This document shows, piece by piece, positions 41,616 to 49,798 of a stretch of DNA of 50,320 nucleotides. The notes under the pieces were generated by a model, which worked only from the letters and a program-made list of their open reading frames with translations, was not told the DNA's origin and made no database searches. The stretch comes from Waterburya agarophytonicola KI4. GTDB lineage: Bacteria > Cyanobacteriota > Cyanobacteriia > Cyanobacteriales > Xenococcaceae. The position numbers and the translations under genes were made by a program. The stretch spans positions 476 through 50,795 of the forward strand of contig NZ_JADWDC010000034.1 in assembly GCF_020640915.1 (NCBI RefSeq), written 5' to 3'. How positions within the stretch are numbered: position 1 is the first letter of the stretch; every line of letters begins with the position of its first letter.

Positions 41616-41960
41616 ATGTTTGGAGTATTACTGTTCGTTATCTACTACATCTGTGCCGTCCATCTGTTTGTTCCTTCGAGCAAAGCAAAAGTTGTCACAG
41701 TAGAAATGCCAGATCAGCCCATCGAGCAACAGCTCAAGGAGGTTCTTTGGGCTGATGTAGAACCAGAAACAACTACAGAAGTTACCACAGTTAGCAAGGT
41801 TGAAGAGAAGCCAGCGATCGCCGATCTGCTTGAAGGAGTTGAAGTTGAGAAACTGACCCTCAAAAAAGCGAGAAAAATTGCCAAGGCTCTCGGTATTAGA
41901 CAATCGGTGAAGGGACGAAAACTTTTTTGCACTTCAAAAGCTGTAATTCTTTCTGAGTAA
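41616..41960 (+). CDS. Small membrane-anchored protein with SAP-like C-terminus
   Basis: This 114-residue protein has a single N-terminal hydrophobic helix (MFGVLLFVIYYICAVHLFV), an acidic linker rich in Thr/Val/Glu (EPETTTEVTTVSKVEEKPAI), and a C-terminal segment EKLTLKKARKIAKALGIRQS. The latter segment resembles the SAP-like end of the 39555-40400 product. It would place a nucleic-acid-binding module at the membrane. No named family is recognised. A decent AAAGAGG ribosome site precedes the start. Confidence 0.55.
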   Translation: MFGVLLFVIYYICAVHLFVPSSKAKVVTVEMPDQPIEQQLKEVLWADVEPETTTEVTTVSKVEEKPAIADLLEGVEVEKLTLKKARKIAKALGIRQSVKGRKLFCTSKAVILSE

Positions 41961-42232
41961 GGGTTTAACGTTGTGAGCATTTTACACAATGATAGCTTTT
42001 TGTAGTAAAAACATTACGGGATTTTTAGTTAGAGATCGCTAATGGGCAGCCGAAAAAGACTAAGTAGAATCTTACAAATTGATAGTTTTTTCTCTTCTGA
42101 TTAAACAAAGGTTTACAGTTACTTTTTGATCTTGAGAAGGGGTTAAATCTCCTTCTCACATTTATCACCTGAATTTTAGTTAAAACAAAATAGCTAAAAG
42201 CTATAAAAAGATTCATGGAAACTAATTTATAG

Positions 42233-42733
42233 TTAGTTTCGAGTCCATAACCTTTGACTACTAGCATCAGCACTAACTATCAACATATTTTCTCCGTCAA
42301 CTTGATAGTTACTCGCAATTAATAACCAGGGTTCATCAGGAGAACGTCGAGAATAAAGTTTTTGATTATATACCGCCCATTCTCCAGTATCAACAACTCG
42401 TTGGCTATCTCCACGAGATATTCCTAAATCTGCACTCTTAAATACAGAATCATATATGTATAGTTCTCCATTAGCAGCAAAATGCATTTTTTCTTGATAT
42501 ACACCAGTGGTGCCATTGCTGTTATGAGTTTCTACAAAAAACCAAGTACCGTAAAGGTTGGGGTCGCCACCTATAGTTGGATTAATATTTTGAGCTAATA
42601 GCTGAACTGAATTATTCACAAGATTATTTATATTACTATTATTCTGGTAATTTGCCTGTACAGATGTTGAACAAGTAGCTATGAAAGCTACAGTTAAACA
42701 GCTAATTTGTCGTAAATCTTTGGTACGAAACAT
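42233..42733 (-). CDS. Secreted hypothetical protein with beta-rich C-terminus
   Basis: The 166-residue product has an N-terminal signal peptide (LRQISCLTVAFIATCSTSVQ, cleavage near VQA), a Asn-rich linker (NYQNNSNINNLVNNS), and an 85-residue end reading GTWFFVETHNSNGTTGVYQE, then KMHFAANGELYIYDSVF and GEWAVYNQKLYSR. This alternation of GxW-type strands is loosely lipocalin-like. No family is assigned with confidence. It is alone on the minus strand with 269-bp and 181-bp gaps on both sides; these show AT-rich sequence and no clear elements. Confidence 0.55.
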   Translation of the reverse strand: MFRTKDLRQISCLTVAFIATCSTSVQANYQNNSNINNLVNNSVQLLAQNINPTIGGDPNLYGTWFFVETHNSNGTTGVYQEKMHFAANGELYIYDSVFKSADLGISRGDSQRVVDTGEWAVYNQKLYSRRSPDEPWLLIASNYQVDGENMLIVSADASSQRLWTRN

Positions 42734-42950
42734 GGTACTTAAAGTGAGATGGTTTCTACCCTAAACAGCTTTAAATATGTGTATCTTGAATGTTCTATGC
42801 ACTATCCAAGTCAATATTAAGAAATATAAGTAAATTAAAGACTCGGAGTTTAACTCAGTATACTTCTAAGAAAGTATCATACCTGACACATTATAGAATT
42901 TAGCTAGTAAGTAGTTGAGTTTTGTTGACGACGATCAACGTGGGGAATAT

Positions 42951-43451
42951 ATGCTTATAGACACTAAGAACGGCAAAATACTTGTTAATGAGATTGCATA
43001 CCGTATCATTGGCGAAAAAGCCCCTAGAGAACTACCTTCATATGTTACTATTCGTGACCAATATTTTGCTGACCCTGAAAGTTTTATACATACGAATTTT
43101 CTAGATACCGTAGAAGCAGAAGATGAAGAGTTAGCATCTGGGGCAGCAGATGTAATTATGCTCCTTACAAAAGCTGTATTTCCTATAGTTACACCAATTC
43201 TTTCTTATGTCTTGGATGCGGTTGCTGACGCTTTGAAAGAAGAAGGAGCGAAGCAGGCTTCTGATTATTTACGTAGCTTGTTTAAGGATAAAACCCCTAA
43301 ACCCATATTCACACAAGCTCAACTAGAAGTAATTGCTTCTACAATTCAGGATATAGCTAAAACTGAAGCAGATAGACTTGGATTGGAACAGTCTCAAGCC
43401 CAAACAGTTAGTGACTCAGTAATTGCTCGTCTAGCACTTGCCAAAAAGTAA
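42951..43451 (+). CDS. Small hypothetical partner of the M48 peptidase
   Basis: ATG 42951 is preferred because GTGGGGA lies eight bases upstream; a TTG at 42915 would add 12 residues. The product (about 166 residues) has an N-terminal globular part (MLIDTKNGKILVNEIAYRII), a hydrophobic, amphipathic central helix (DVIMLLTKAVFPIVTPILSY) and a Gln/Ala-rich C-terminal helix. It is not recognised. It ends 13 bp before the M48 peptidase gene and should be co-transcribed with it, so it may be a substrate, adaptor or inhibitor of that peptidase. Confidence 0.55.
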   Translation: MLIDTKNGKILVNEIAYRIIGEKAPRELPSYVTIRDQYFADPESFIHTNFLDTVEAEDEELASGAADVIMLLTKAVFPIVTPILSYVLDAVADALKEEGAKQASDYLRSLFKDKTPKPIFTQAQLEVIASTIQDIAKTEADRLGLEQSQAQTVSDSVIARLALAKK

Positions 43452-43464
43452 AGAAGTATTTGAT

Positions 43465-45429
43465 ATGGAACAGTCCTCTAAATCCAGTACCCATCTCAAT
43501 CCATTTGCTTTTCCCTCAGAAACAGACATTCGGTTTCTACTATTAGTACTATCAATCGCTGGCAGTACTATAATTTTGATTCAGACATTGGTAGGAATTT
43601 TCTTTGAATCTCCTTTAATTACTATTCCATTTGCTTTAATCGTTACAGTGAGCTTGTTTATAGTCGCACTTTATCAAACTAGACAATTTGCCTCTAAAAC
43701 TATTCGAGTTAATCGCTGGGAAGATTTTCCACCCGCAGTTAATGACCCTGCTTTATCTACATCGCTTCAGCAGATGAATTGCTATATTCAGCAAACAATA
43801 GATAATGTACCAGAATTAACCTCTACAAAAATTCACTTGATTTGGGATGAAACGAGTAAATCCAGCAGCAAACCAGATGGACAAGCATTTGGATTTGGCA
43901 GAAAGCAATATGTTCGTCTGAAAAAAGGCTTGCACGATGCGTTTATGCAATTTCCTGAATTACCTATTTTTCAATCAGTTTTAATGCATGAGTTGGGTCA
44001 TATTGCCAACCGCGATGCTAGTAAAACAGTTCTAACAAAATGTTTAAGCAGGTGCTTTTTTCCTATAGCAATTTTTAGTCTGATATCTTTCAATCTATAT
44101 ACTATCTGGGAATTGGGAGATCGGTTAATACGAGAAATTTCATTAAATTCTGCTCGATCTGGCATTCTTGAAATTGTCAATATCAACATTAAGTTGATTA
44201 TTTTGTTATTGATTGTCGAAATTTCTCGTAGCAGTATTTTAAGAGTTCGAGAGTATTCTGCCGATGCTCGTGCTAGGAATTGGCTGGGGACATCTACTCC
44301 GATAATTAAAACGTTTTCAGAAGAGAACAGCCAGGAGAACTCCGCTAAGTTTAAAATCTGGACGTTTTTGCAGAAATTATTTCAATTATTTAGGGCTAAA
44401 ATTGCCCCCAATCATCCAACCAATAAACAACGAATCATCCGACTTAAAAATCCCCGTTATTTCTTCGATCTTAGTCATGAACTTGCTTTATTAGCTGGTT
44501 TTTTATCGGGAGTATCCCTTAATTCCAATTTGAGTATTTTAACAATTTCTCCCAACGTTGTAGCTTTAATTGAAAAAATATATCAAGAGGTTCGGATGGC
44601 TTCTGAACCTAACTTATCTGTCATATTGGCTATAGTACTTTTTTTTGGTCTAGCAATTGTTTTTTTAGCAACATTTCTGGCTATTTTTGTAATATTCGGA
44701 TTAATTCCTATTGTGGGAACAGTTGGCTTGCAAATTCAACAAGCTGCTTTTGCCGATCTTGCTCAACCAAAACAGAAGCGTTTGCTGACTTTACAAAAGC
44801 TAATTACATCATCCTTAACTTTAGGAATTGGATTTATATTAGGCTGTTTGTTGACACCTTCTACTTATGCACTTTCGATAAGAACAGCAGAAGCTGGAAT
44901 TTCTTGGTCTGGAATTCTAGGATTAGTTATTGGTTGGACAAGTATTTTCTTGATATGGGAAATGTCAATCGCCAAACTTGCAGGAAGTATTTATTTAAAC
45001 CATATCGAACCAAATACTCCTCGTCAAAAAATTCGTTGGCTTATGATATTTTCAGCCATCTTACTTTTGCCTCTACTTCTGTGGATGGGCAATATTCAGA
45101 TGTTCTTTGGCGCACAAGCTGTCAATCCCGATTTATTTGATTTCTCTCAACTCGCAATCTGGAGTATTATTTCGGGGGTGCTTGCCTTCATAGTATTTGG
45201 CATTATCTTATTTTTTGTCTGGGTGAGTGCTTCAAGGAAAGGATGGCTGAAAAAACCCCAATGCCCTAAGTGTCAATCTATTATTAGCAATAAGTCAGGT
45301 TTATTGAAAAATTGCCCTGTATGCCATCATCCCATCGCAAATTGGGCATGGTTGCCATTGCCCATTTCATTTCCTTCTCCTCCTCCTCCAGAATCTACTT
45401 TTGCTATGGATAGCCCTCCACCACTGTAG
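43465..45429 (+). CDS. Membrane-bound M48-family zinc metallopeptidase with C-terminal zinc ribbon
   Basis: The start chosen is ATG 43465 (MEQSSKSSTHLNPFAFPSET); an upstream TTG overlaps the previous gene. The protein of 654 residues has two N-terminal membrane helices, the M48 catalytic motif in SVLMHELGHIANRDASK (H175, E176, H179) and the downstream glutamate in RVREYSADARARNWLG. Several more membrane helices follow (LSVILAIVLFFGLAIVFLAT and others). The end carries a zinc ribbon (CPKCQ...CPVCHH) and a Pro-rich tail (SFPSPPPPESTFAMDSPPPL). This is HtpX/Ste24-like but larger. A role in membrane protein quality control is the family default; substrate is unknown. Confidence 0.85.
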   Translation: MEQSSKSSTHLNPFAFPSETDIRFLLLVLSIAGSTIILIQTLVGIFFESPLITIPFALIVTVSLFIVALYQTRQFASKTIRVNRWEDFPPAVNDPALSTSLQQMNCYIQQTIDNVPELTSTKIHLIWDETSKSSSKPDGQAFGFGRKQYVRLKKGLHDAFMQFPELPIFQSVLMHELGHIANRDASKTVLTKCLSRCFFPIAIFSLISFNLYTIWELGDRLIREISLNSARSGILEIVNINIKLIILLLIVEISRSSILRVREYSADARARNWLGTSTPIIKTFSEENSQENSAKFKIWTFLQKLFQLFRAKIAPNHPTNKQRIIRLKNPRYFFDLSHELALLAGFLSGVSLNSNLSILTISPNVVALIEKIYQEVRMASEPNLSVILAIVLFFGLAIVFLATFLAIFVIFGLIPIVGTVGLQIQQAAFADLAQPKQKRLLTLQKLITSSLTLGIGFILGCLLTPSTYALSIRTAEAGISWSGILGLVIGWTSIFLIWEMSIAKLAGSIYLNHIEPNTPRQKIRWLMIFSAILLLPLLLWMGNIQMFFGAQAVNPDLFDFSQLAIWSIISGVLAFIVFGIILFFVWVSASRKGWLKKPQCPKCQSIISNKSGLLKNCPVCHHPIANWAWLPLPISFPSPPPPESTFAMDSPPPL

Positions 45430-45528
45430 GATACAAAATACAGAACATTCATATCTAACTAACTATTTAGGGATTCGCATCCTACTTCAAAAATGAAGTT
45501 TTGTTTTAGTGTCCTCTTTAAGGTAGTT

Positions 45529-45680
45529 TCAGCTTTTACTTAGTTGTTCCTTAAGCAATGTATTTTCAGCCCTCAGTCTTTCCACTAACTCCTCTACATT
45601 CTGAAGATGATAGACTCTACCAGCCAATCTTTCATTAATACGACGTAGACTATCTCTTTCTGTTTGTAGTTTTTTAATCC
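45529..45680 (-). pseudogene. tnpC: 3' fragment of a second tnpC copy, cut by an IS
   Basis: The frame reads ...RIKKLQTERDSLRRINERLA, then GRVYHLQNVEELVERLRAEN and TLLKEQLSKS with its stop at 45529. It supplies the C-terminal coiled coil of the TnpC-type protein whose N-terminal part lies at 1-353. The 55 bases 45626-45680 equal bases 1-55 exactly, and then the sequence switches to the inverted repeat of an IS element. The 5' part of this copy is not found on the other side of the IS, so it was removed by deletion or rearrangement. Confidence 0.75.
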
Positions 45681-47398
45681 GGCGTAGTTCAAAAACGGGG
45701 TATTTTGGGTCACAAAGGCAGGACAAATTCAGCCAAGTTTGAACCCAGCTTTTAGAACAAAAGTATTATAATAGTAATCTATTTTTCAGGCACGTTGAAA
45801 AAGCTCGAATCCTAACAGTTCTAACCAATGTGGATGTTTTTCACCTGTCATCAGTTCTGTAGGGCTTTTGCCTACTCGTTCTGGAACTCGGCTTGCCATA
45901 AAGGTGCGATGATTCAAGAAAAATCGCAGAAGGTCGAGATAATCAGAATTGAGGTGTTTTCTCAAGAAAAAGTAATTTCTCAGACGAGAATTCAAGTTTT
46001 CCACTAAAGAACTGGCTCTGGGGGTTGATTTCATCGCTGACTCAACCGCTTCCATTACTGGGAGAAATTTGGCAGAAAGTTGCTGGTAGAGCTGACTCCA
46101 CTTCTGCCAGTATCGGTTAGTTGAAAGTGATTTTTTCATTAATAAACAGACCTTTCGCACTTGAGAGAGAGAAATTTGAAACGAGTGGGCAATCTGCTCT
46201 AGTTTTTCGTCTAATACTTCAGCAAAAGCTAATAAATCAGTTTTTTGATTTGATAAAGCCACTCTAATTGCTCTAATCCCTTTGTGCTTCTTATCTTCCC
46301 TCAGTTTGAGTTCTTCAATAATGAAATTCATCAGCTCGATTCTTAGCCAATAGTCTTCCCCTGCTAAGGATAAAATATCATTATGAAGCCAATAGAGTAA
46401 TATTTGGAGATCGCTGGCTAATTTTTGCAGTTGTGCTTCATTTTTGCGGGCTTGAGTTAACTTAGCTGATAATTGATTCCCTTTTCCCTTTAATTTAGCT
46501 GCCTCCATCTTCTGTTCTAGTTTTTCTCGTTGGGTTGTAGCTCCCTGGGCTTTTTTAGCTAAATTACGGCACAAAGCTTCACACTGGTCAAAAATATGCC
46601 ACACATCTCCATGACATGGCTTATCTCCCCAAGCTGCTTGAACTCCCGCTCTGATTCCCTGACCTGCGTCAGCTATGGTGTAGTCGGGATTCAATCCTTG
46701 TGCTTCGGCTTCGAGTAAATACCATCCCCAGGTATCTTCATCTCGGTGTTCGACTTCCTCTAGGAGGAAACAGTAGGTAGAGTGAGCATCTACCCCTGTC
46801 AAGACGGGTTGACTGGCATGAAACAGTTCATCAAGTAATGCTACATCAATTGATGATAAATCTTGATTTTGATTGATTTGTCGGGCTTTTTCCGTCGCTT
46901 CTTTGATTCGATTGTGAACCGTACCGATACTCAGTGAATAATCAAATAAATCTCTTAATAATTCCATCACTCCTCGATAAGAGCAATGACAGATGAGAAT
47001 CAAAGCTAGAATCAACTGAAATATCCATTTTTGAGTTACTGGAAGATAATACAGTACTTCATTGTCTTTTTCTGGCTTGTCAAAAGCACTATTTAAGGCT
47101 TGTTGAGCGATCGCTTTTTGTTGATAGATGAATTTACGACTTACTTGCTCTTGTTTGGCTATCTGGCTTACCGACTCTTGTTTTGAGAGAACATTGATAG
47201 CTAATTCTTGACGATGACGAGGTTGAAGACCAGAAGCTACAGAAGAAGGATTCACTCAGTTTACTCATAAATTGGGCTTATTTACTCTAATTTAACCCTA
47301 TTCAATCTTTTTTGGTGGTAGTCTAATATCTTAGAACTTATGTTCTTCTTGAATGAAGGATTTGTCCTTAAACTGTAACCCTCCTTTGAACTACGCCG
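45680..47398 (-). mobile_element. Insertion sequence with 14-bp perfect inverted repeats
   Basis: CGGCGTAGTTCAAA (45680-45693) and TTTGAACTACGCCG (47385-47398) form the ends of a 1.7-kb element carrying one DDE transposase on the minus strand. No target duplication is visible: the left flank is tnpC, while the right flank is non-coding DNA before an integrase gene. This indicates a rearrangement through the IS after insertion, or an IS type without duplication. The first base of the left repeat is ambiguous by one because the C is shared with the intact tnpC sequence. Confidence 0.8.
45786..47255 (-). CDS. DDE transposase of an unassigned IS family
   Basis: The 489-residue protein starts MNPSSVASGLQPRHRQELAI and has an N-terminal HTH region (QESVSQIAKQEQVSRKFIYQ). 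The probable RNase H-like catalytic residues are an aspartate in LTGVDAHSTYCFLLEEVEHR, an aspartate in YTIADAGQGIRAGVQAAWG and a glutamate in ASSLVENLNSRLRNYFFL. The region between the second and third is interrupted by a long coiled-coil insertion (KLEQKMEAAKLKGKGNQLSA). The reading frame is complete. I cannot name the IS family from sequence alone. Confidence 0.8.
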   Translation of the reverse strand: MNPSSVASGLQPRHRQELAINVLSKQESVSQIAKQEQVSRKFIYQQKAIAQQALNSAFDKPEKDNEVLYYLPVTQKWIFQLILALILICHCSYRGVMELLRDLFDYSLSIGTVHNRIKEATEKARQINQNQDLSSIDVALLDELFHASQPVLTGVDAHSTYCFLLEEVEHRDEDTWGWYLLEAEAQGLNPDYTIADAGQGIRAGVQAAWGDKPCHGDVWHIFDQCEALCRNLAKKAQGATTQREKLEQKMEAAKLKGKGNQLSAKLTQARKNEAQLQKLASDLQILLYWLHNDILSLAGEDYWLRIELMNFIIEELKLREDKKHKGIRAIRVALSNQKTDLLAFAEVLDEKLEQIAHSFQISLSQVRKVCLLMKKSLSTNRYWQKWSQLYQQLSAKFLPVMEAVESAMKSTPRASSLVENLNSRLRNYFFLRKHLNSDYLDLLRFFLNHRTFMASRVPERVGKSPTELMTGEKHPHWLELLGFELFQRA

Positions 47399-47432
47399 AT
47401 AATTCTAGTTAAGGGTAACGGAAAATTTATTT

Positions 47433-48446
47433 ATGTCAGATCTGGCGAGTGCAATTACTCGTTTAGAAGCATCTTTATCTACTCCCATAGGGTCTTCATT
47501 TCTCATTGATGAAGCACCAGATGTTGTTGCCGATTTGCTGGCTTCATTGCGATCGCCTAATACTAGAAGAGCTTATCAAAAAGACATCAATGATTTCTTC
47601 AAGGTAGTCACGAATCGAGATCCTACAAGAGATTTGGTTCTAGAATTTCTTCATTTAGAACAAACTCAAGCAGTACGCTTAGTATTAGGGTACAAAGCCA
47701 AGTTAATCGAAAATAAATTAAAGGCAGCTACGATTAACCGCCGTCTGGCAGCAATTAAATCTCTAACTGCCATTGGTCGCAAAATTGGAGTTTGCAACTA
47801 TACCCTAGAAGATATCAAAGGCGAAAAAACTAAACCCTATCGCGACACAACAGGAGTAAATAAAGACGCTTTTACCAAGGTTTTAGCGATCGCAGACAAT
47901 GCCCGTAATGCCAAAAGTAAACGGTCAAGGCTTAAAGGTATTAGAGATTATGCCTTATTAAGATTATTGTGGGGTAATGCCCTCAGACGGGGAGAACTAC
48001 ATCTAGCCAATATCTCTGATTTTGATGTTGCTGCTAAAACTTTGGCGATTATTGGTAAAGGAGAGGATGGGGAAAAGCAAATTATTGGCTTGCCAACTCA
48101 AAATGCGATCGCTATATCAGAGTGGTTGACCGTAAGAGGTGAAACAAATTTAGATTATCCTTTATTTATAGCTGTTGACAATGCTAACTACGGAAATAGG
48201 TTAAGCGGTAATGGGATATATACCATCGTCGACCGACTCTGTATTAAAGCAGGTATACCCAAAAAAATGTCACCCCATAGAATTCGACATAGTGCTATTA
48301 CTGCTGCTTTAGATGCTACTGACGGCAATATTCGGAAGGTACAAAAGCTTTCTCGTCACAAGAACATTAATACTGTGATGACCTATGACGATAATCGCAG
48401 TAAGCACCAGGAGGAAATAAGTCAATTACTAGATGATTTGATTTAG
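47433..48446 (+). CDS. Tyrosine recombinase/integrase, full length
   Basis: The 337-residue protein contains an N-terminal SAM-like core-binding domain (SPNTRRAYQKDINDFFKVVT, then ATINRRLAAIKSLTAIGR) and a catalytic domain. Visible catalytic residues are an arginine in LWGNALRRGELHL, HRIR in MSPHRIRHSAITAAL, the second histidine in KLSRHKNINTVMTY and its tyrosine. The active-site set appears complete. It starts 35 bp after the right end of the IS, which may therefore supply its promoter. Integrases of this type are common on cyanobacterial plasmids, possibly for multimer resolution. Confidence 0.88.
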   Translation: MSDLASAITRLEASLSTPIGSSFLIDEAPDVVADLLASLRSPNTRRAYQKDINDFFKVVTNRDPTRDLVLEFLHLEQTQAVRLVLGYKAKLIENKLKAATINRRLAAIKSLTAIGRKIGVCNYTLEDIKGEKTKPYRDTTGVNKDAFTKVLAIADNARNAKSKRSRLKGIRDYALLRLLWGNALRRGELHLANISDFDVAAKTLAIIGKGEDGEKQIIGLPTQNAIAISEWLTVRGETNLDYPLFIAVDNANYGNRLSGNGIYTIVDRLCIKAGIPKKMSPHRIRHSAITAALDATDGNIRKVQKLSRHKNINTVMTYDDNRSKHQEEISQLLDDLI

Positions 48447-48456
48447 TAATTTGGCA

Positions 48457-48954
48457 TTATTCACCGCCAAAGCGTTCAATCATTGACTTAGCTCGACGAT
48501 AGTTAGCTATTTTTTGCCTTTGCCGATCTCTTTTACGAGCTTCCTGGAGTACTTTTGACTGCATAGATTTGTGATTTTCAAAGTATATAAATAAAGCTTC
48601 TAAAAAAACTTCTCGACTAATTTCTTCCGACTGACATTTTTGACTCAATTTTTGGCTGAGTTCTTGTTCTAGTCTAATAGTGCTTTGTTTAGTCTTGAGA
48701 TCCATGCTCGATGAAGATAATCCATTGAGAGCAGGTAAGGAAGACGGCGATATTGTCTTGGCATCTATAGTTGTAGATATCTCTATATCTTGATTGCTAG
48801 AATCTGAGACATCAATATTACTATCTTGATCGACAGAAGGCTTATCTAAAGATGATTGCTCCGAATTGCTAACTAAAGGAATTGTTGATAAATCTCGACT
48901 TTGTACTGTTGGTTTAGCTTTATTACGCAGTCTTTCTAAAGCATCTTGATTCAT
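48457..48954 (-). CDS. RHH-like partner of the second ParA
   Basis: This 165-residue protein has a long low-complexity Ser/Asp-rich N-terminal half (SNIDVSDSSNQDIEISTTID-type sequence) and an ordered C-terminal half beginning KQSTIRLEQELSQKLSQKCQ, continuing EISREVFLEALFIYFENHKS, and ending in a basic coil (EARKRDRQRQKIANYRRAKS). The strand-helix-helix at the start of this half fits a ribbon-helix-helix DNA-binding fold. It directly follows parA (25 bp), as does the analogous gene at 7253, so it is probably the centromere-binding partner in a second partition system. Confidence 0.6.
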   Translation of the reverse strand: MNQDALERLRNKAKPTVQSRDLSTIPLVSNSEQSSLDKPSVDQDSNIDVSDSSNQDIEISTTIDAKTISPSSLPALNGLSSSSMDLKTKQSTIRLEQELSQKLSQKCQSEEISREVFLEALFIYFENHKSMQSKVLQEARKRDRQRQKIANYRRAKSMIERFGGE

Positions 48955-48979
48955 TATGTTTGCTATTTAAATTTAAATT

Positions 48980-49798
48980 TTATACTGCTACTTTAATTCC
49001 AGGTTTACTATCTTGTACGCCTGAATCTAACTCCTTGCAGTCTTCGAGTAATTCGATTATTTTTTCAAAGGGGTATTCTAAATCTCGTACTCCCAATTCA
49101 CTCAAAAGTTGACCTTGACGGGTTGCTTGTTTAAATTTTTCTGATTCTCTAATAGTAGGAAGTACGGGAGCGTGATTGGCAAACTCTTTCATGGCAGCAA
49201 TGTTATCTTTACTTTCTAATGTTTGAGTTCTTCCTACCCAGCGATCGCGAAAGGGAACGATTCCTAATATTTGTCCTCTAAATGCCATGACTTTAGCTTG
49301 TTCATCTAAAAACTTTTGTGTGTCGAGTAATGAATTAACACCTTTAGTCGCTGACTCTGCGGGAATTAATACCCAGTCTGCTGCTCCTACTGCTGTCAGA
49401 CAGATCTGAGATCTTGTAGGCTGTACATCTATAATTACGTAGTCAAACAGTTCTTGTATAGCTTGAAGTCTAATCTGTAAGATTAGTGCGCCAGTGCCAC
49501 TACCACTTAAATATTCAGATACTTTTGCTAGTCCACTATCGGCAGGAATTAGAAACAAATTATCTTCACTAGTAGGATAAATTCCGTCAACTGTAGAGAC
49601 TGTACCTTTGATAACTTCCAGTAAAGTAGGCTGATTAGATGCTACTTCATGATTCAAGAAAAAAGTTAAATTAGCTTGTGGATCGCAATCGATCGCTAAA
49701 ACTTTTTTACCCGCTTTTGCCAGCATTTTGGCAAGGAAATAACAAGTAGTAGTCTTTCCTTGTCCTCCTGCTAAACTAACTGCTGCTAATGTTTGCAT
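48980..49798 (-). CDS. parA: ParA-family partition ATPase, second copy
   Basis: The 272-residue protein has the deviant Walker A motif SLAGGQGKTTTCYFLAKML (K15 and T16), the A' strand KKVLAIDCDPQANLTFFLN and the Walker B strand FDYVIIDVQPTRSQICLTAV. Position 13 is Gln where the common motif KGGVGKTT has Val and the first Lys of that motif (signature lysine) is replaced: the motif reads AGGQGKTT. It is only distantly similar to the ParA at 7707. It precedes an RHH-like partner on the same strand, and the AT-rich repeat array at 49799-50190 lies directly upstream. Confidence 0.85.
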   Translation of the reverse strand: MQTLAAVSLAGGQGKTTTCYFLAKMLAKAGKKVLAIDCDPQANLTFFLNHEVASNQPTLLEVIKGTVSTVDGIYPTSEDNLFLIPADSGLAKVSEYLSGSGTGALILQIRLQAIQELFDYVIIDVQPTRSQICLTAVGAADWVLIPAESATKGVNSLLDTQKFLDEQAKVMAFRGQILGIVPFRDRWVGRTQTLESKDNIAAMKEFANHAPVLPTIRESEKFKQATRQGQLLSELGVRDLEYPFEKIIELLEDCKELDSGVQDSKPGIKVAV

